Below, piece by piece: positions 61,517-64,000 of a stretch of 64,000 nt of DNA. This DNA is from Lysinibacter cavernae. Lineage in GTDB: Bacteria; Actinomycetota; Actinomycetes; Actinomycetales; Microbacteriaceae. The DNA lies in the NCBI RefSeq assembly GCF_011758565.1, contig NZ_JAAMOX010000002.1:992001-1056000 (forward strand), read 5' to 3'. Numbering within the stretch: the first letter of the stretch is position 1; each line of letters starts with the position of its first letter. The position numbers and the translations under genes were made by a program. The notes under the pieces were generated by a model. It had not been told where the DNA came from and ran no database searches. It saw nothing but the letters and a program-made list of their open reading frames with translations.

Positions 61517-62919
61517 GCGCGCCCGGCACAACAAGTGGTTCCATCTGGCAGCGAATGAACAACCGCCTCGACGAGAACTCCGAAGGGCACGGCCCGATTC
61601 GGGGAACCCTGTCGCTCGGTCGAATCGGGATGATCTGGCTCGCCTCAAACCTCGTTGTCACAACGATGCTCACGGGCACGCTGTTTGTGCCTGGTGTCAC
61701 CTTCGTTGAGGCGCTCATCTTCATCGTGCTCGGAACGGTGCTTGGCGCCATTGTGTTGGTCGCGGTTGGCACGATGGGCACGCGCACTGGTCTCTCGACG
61801 ATGTCGCTGACGAGGGGCTCATTCGGCATAAAGGGCTCGTTTGTTCCGGTTGCGGCCAACGTGGTCATCCTCATGGGATGGAGCTGGGTCCAGGCGATGC
61901 TCGCCGGCGTGACCGTCAACTACCTGGTCGCTGAGGCGACGGGCTTCAGCAACCCCATCCTCTTCTCGGTGCTGTGTGAGCTTGTGGTTGTTGCCCTCGC
62001 GATCTTTGGGCACGAGGGAATCTCGAAGGTTGAGCCGTGGCTTGGTCTCGTCATTCTCGCGTTTATGGGCTACGTCTTTACCGTTGCGTTCACAAGCAGC
62101 CCCATCGCAGAGTATGTTGCCATCCCAGCCGATAAGGCGCTCGGCTACACGGGCGTTGTTGTGCTCGATATTGTGATCTCCACGGCCATCTCGTGGACCG
62201 TGCTCTCGGCAGACATTACGCGCTTTGCGAAGACCCAAAAGGGCGCCGTGCTCGGAACGGGCATTGGCTACATCGTGTCGACCGTGCTGGCGATGACGCT
62301 CGGCGTCGTGGCGATTTCATACGTAATCCTCAACGGTGGCGAGGCCGTATCGTTCGATCCGACCATTGTTGTGGCCAGCTTTGGGGCCCCGCTTGCCATC
62401 GTCATCCTGCTCTCGGTGCTCGCGACCAACACCATGGCCGTATACGGCATGGTGACGTCGATTGTGAACGCGCAGTCGAAGCGCAAGATTCGCTTCCTCC
62501 CGACGGCGCTTGTTGTTGGGTTCATCTCGATCTTCGGTTCGAGCTGGCTCGCGCTGCTTGACCAGTTCACCGCCTTCCTGACGGTCATCGGCTCGCTGTT
62601 TGTGCCGGTCTTTGCGATCATGATTATTGACTACTACGTCATTAACAAGGGCTTCTACGGCAAGGACATCCTCAACGAAAACGGTGGCGGACGCTACTGG
62701 TTCAAGCGGGGCATTAACTGGGCAGCCGTCATTATTTGGGCAGCGTGCGCGACGCTCTCGTTTATGCTCACCTACGTGTGGGTCAGCCCGATCGGTGCCA
62801 CAATCCCCACGTTTATCGTGACCGTGATCCTCTATTTGAGCTGGTCGCTCGCGACCAAACGCATGGTGACGGAGCGCACGCCATCCACTCACCTGCTCGA
62901 TCAGGGCGCGGCAGAATAG
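61513..62919 (+). CDS. NCS1 family cytosine/purine/hydantoin-type permease
   Basis: 468 residues, about twelve transmembrane helices. The start has GTLSLGRIGMIWLASNLVV; GFSNPILFSVL and TLSFMLTYVWVSP follow further on. NCS1 transporters import nucleobases, hydantoins, allantoin or related heterocycles with Na+ or H+. The neighbours (cyclase-family hydrolase, agmatinase family) suggest a nitrogen-rich ligand, but a specific one cannot be assigned. Confidence 0.88.
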   Translation: MSAPGTTSGSIWQRMNNRLDENSEGHGPIRGTLSLGRIGMIWLASNLVVTTMLTGTLFVPGVTFVEALIFIVLGTVLGAIVLVAVGTMGTRTGLSTMSLTRGSFGIKGSFVPVAANVVILMGWSWVQAMLAGVTVNYLVAEATGFSNPILFSVLCELVVVALAIFGHEGISKVEPWLGLVILAFMGYVFTVAFTSSPIAEYVAIPADKALGYTGVVVLDIVISTAISWTVLSADITRFAKTQKGAVLGTGIGYIVSTVLAMTLGVVAISYVILNGGEAVSFDPTIVVASFGAPLAIVILLSVLATNTMAVYGMVTSIVNAQSKRKIRFLPTALVVGFISIFGSSWLALLDQFTAFLTVIGSLFVPVFAIMIIDYYVINKGFYGKDILNENGGGRYWFKRGINWAAVIIWAACATLSFMLTYVWVSPIGATIPTFIVTVILYLSWSLATKRMVTERTPSTHLLDQGAAE

Positions 62920-62936
62920 GGGCGAGAGGATTTCAG

Positions 62937-63617
62937 ATGCGCGTTGTTGACCTGAGTCACCAGATTTCGACGGGGATGCCGGTATTTCCGGGCGACCCTG
63001 CCGTGCGCATCCGCGAGGCCGCCTCGATCGAGGCCCACGGATTCCGTGTGTGCGAGCTCCACCTCGGCTCCCACTCTGGAACCCACCTCGACGCGCCCTC
63101 GCACACCGTTCCGGCTGGGCCAACGCTCGATCAGCTGACCTTGGGGCAGCTCATCGGCGAGGCTCGGGTGGTGCGGGTTCCGGATGCCTCGGCGCTGTCA
63201 GTCATCAGCCTCGACACTGTCCGCGACCAACTTGACGGCGTCGGACCAAACACCATGGTGCTGTTTGACACTGGCTGGTCGCAATACTTTGGCGAAGACG
63301 AGTACTACCGCCATCCGTCGTTGGATGTTGGCATCGCCCATTTCCTTATCGAGCACGGCGTGACGGTGCTCGGTGTTGACACGCTCAACCCCGATCACAC
63401 GCCTGCGGCTGACGAGGAATTTGTGGGGCTGCCCGTCCACGACGCCTTCCTTGGTGCCGGCAACGTCATCATCGAAAACCTCACCAACCTTGCGGCTATT
63501 GATTGGCCGCGGCCGACCGTTATTGCCCTTCCCCTCAGCCTCGGCGCTGTTGACGGTTCGCCCGTTCGTGTCGTCGCCGTCCAGGGTCTCAGCTCACACA
63601 CCTCCGCGTCGCAGTAA
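62937..63617 (+). CDS. Cyclase family protein (kynurenine formamidase-like metal hydrolase)
   Basis: 226 residues. Metal-binding motif HSGTHLDAPSH with His46, His50, Asp52 and His56. Family members hydrolyse formamides or cyclic amides such as N-formylkynurenine and isatin. The ATG at 62937 has GAGAGGA upstream; the longer frame to 62736 overlaps the permease gene. It lies 17 bases after the permease stop, in the same operon. Confidence 0.87.
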   Translation: MRVVDLSHQISTGMPVFPGDPAVRIREAASIEAHGFRVCELHLGSHSGTHLDAPSHTVPAGPTLDQLTLGQLIGEARVVRVPDASALSVISLDTVRDQLDGVGPNTMVLFDTGWSQYFGEDEYYRHPSLDVGIAHFLIEHGVTVLGVDTLNPDHTPAADEEFVGLPVHDAFLGAGNVIIENLTNLAAIDWPRPTVIALPLSLGAVDGSPVRVVAVQGLSSHTSASQ

Positions 63618-63661
63618 TACCCAACTCGCGCGCATCCCATCCCTACGAAAGGACACTACGA

Positions 63662-64000
63662 ATGACCGATCAGCTCAAGTATCCGCACCTCCCCTCAACG
63701 CTGAGCGCCAACGCCCCTCGCGTTGTTTCAGGTGGAAACATTGGCCCGGTGAACTCGGCGCTGGTGCCGCGGTTCAGCGGCCCGGCAACCTTCGCCCTGC
63801 TGCCAACCATTCAAGAGGTTGAGCACGCGGATGTCGCTGTAATCGGTGTGCCCTGGGATGCCGGCGTTTCGTTCCGTCCGGGAGCGCGCTTTGGCCCTGA
63901 GCACATCCGCTCGGCCAGCCGTCTGCTGCGTCCGTATAACCCTGCCCTTGACGTGGAGCCCTTTGGCCTGCAGCAGGTTGTTGACGGCGGCGACGTTGCC
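63662..64000 (+). CDS. Arginase/agmatinase family ureohydrolase, 5' part
   Basis: 113 residues up to the window edge; the gene continues beyond. GAAAGGA precedes the ATG. The segment FALLPTIQEVEHADVAVIGV, then PWDAGVSFRPGARFGPEHIR is the standard N-terminal signature of agmatinase/guanidinobutyrase enzymes; the manganese-binding motifs would lie further right. It would release urea from a guanidino compound. Fourth gene of the operon. Confidence 0.88.
   Translation, partial: MTDQLKYPHLPSTLSANAPRVVSGGNIGPVNSALVPRFSGPATFALLPTIQEVEHADVAVIGVPWDAGVSFRPGARFGPEHIRSASRLLRPYNPALDVEPFGLQQVVDGGDVA

Overview
The window reads as chromosome from a high-GC actinobacterium, most likely Microbacteriaceae (family-level inference). 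Supporting signs are GTG/TTG starts with GAGG-type ribosome sites, ATGA overlaps inside operons, two LAxTG (sortase E type) cell-wall proteins, an actinobacterial YtxH/holin-X/DUF3618 trio and an actinobacterial-type PutA. No rRNA, tRNA, CRISPR array or insertion sequence was recognised.

Layout. 1-3.5 kb: end of a possible haem-pathway oxidoreductase, three small envelope proteins, and hemD preceded by a tiny coupled ORF. 3.6-5.8 kb: a secreted, wall-anchored trypsin-like protease. 6.0-11.7 kb: a trans-4-hydroxy-L-proline degradation operon (three-subunit D-hydroxyproline dehydrogenase, epimerase, alpha-ketoglutarate semialdehyde dehydrogenase). 12.0-14.8 kb, minus strand: a YhdH/AcuI-type reductase and a two-gene ABC exporter. 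15.2-32.1 kb: a polymorphic-toxin locus with a wall-anchored calcium-binding-repeat protein translationally coupled to a 2230-residue RHS/YD-repeat protein. It is followed by about 9.5 kb of lower-GC, duplicated small membrane proteins that look like an immunity-gene array, and a broken spare toxin tip. 32.3-41.5 kb: an oxidoreductase, a GntR regulator, its operator pair, and a complete 5-oxoprolinase operon (Nramp transporter, pxpA, DUF1445 protein, fused pxpBC, biotin carboxylase), then trhO. 41.6-52.4 kb: two copies of a metNIQ methionine-type ABC importer flanking a dihydroxyacetone kinase; the second copy carries a URO-D/MtaA-type methyltransferase gene and is followed by a LysR regulator and a convergent Cds1-type cysteine desulfhydrase. 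52.6-60.9 kb: thioesterase, siderophore-interacting protein and PutA, with two paralogous DUF559/Vsr-like nuclease genes, each bracketed by its own 52-bp palindrome family. 61.1-64 kb: a SnoaL-like protein, NCS1 permease, cyclase-family hydrolase and the start of an arginase/agmatinase-family enzyme, probably one catabolic operon.

Themes. Much of the window is amino-acid salvage: hydroxyproline, proline, 5-oxoproline, methionine-like compounds, cysteine and perhaps a guanidino compound. The two most unusual parts are the RHS toxin with its array of membrane PH-like or four-cysteine proteins, and the palindrome-bracketed nuclease genes, whose stop codons lie inside or at the edge of the palindrome.
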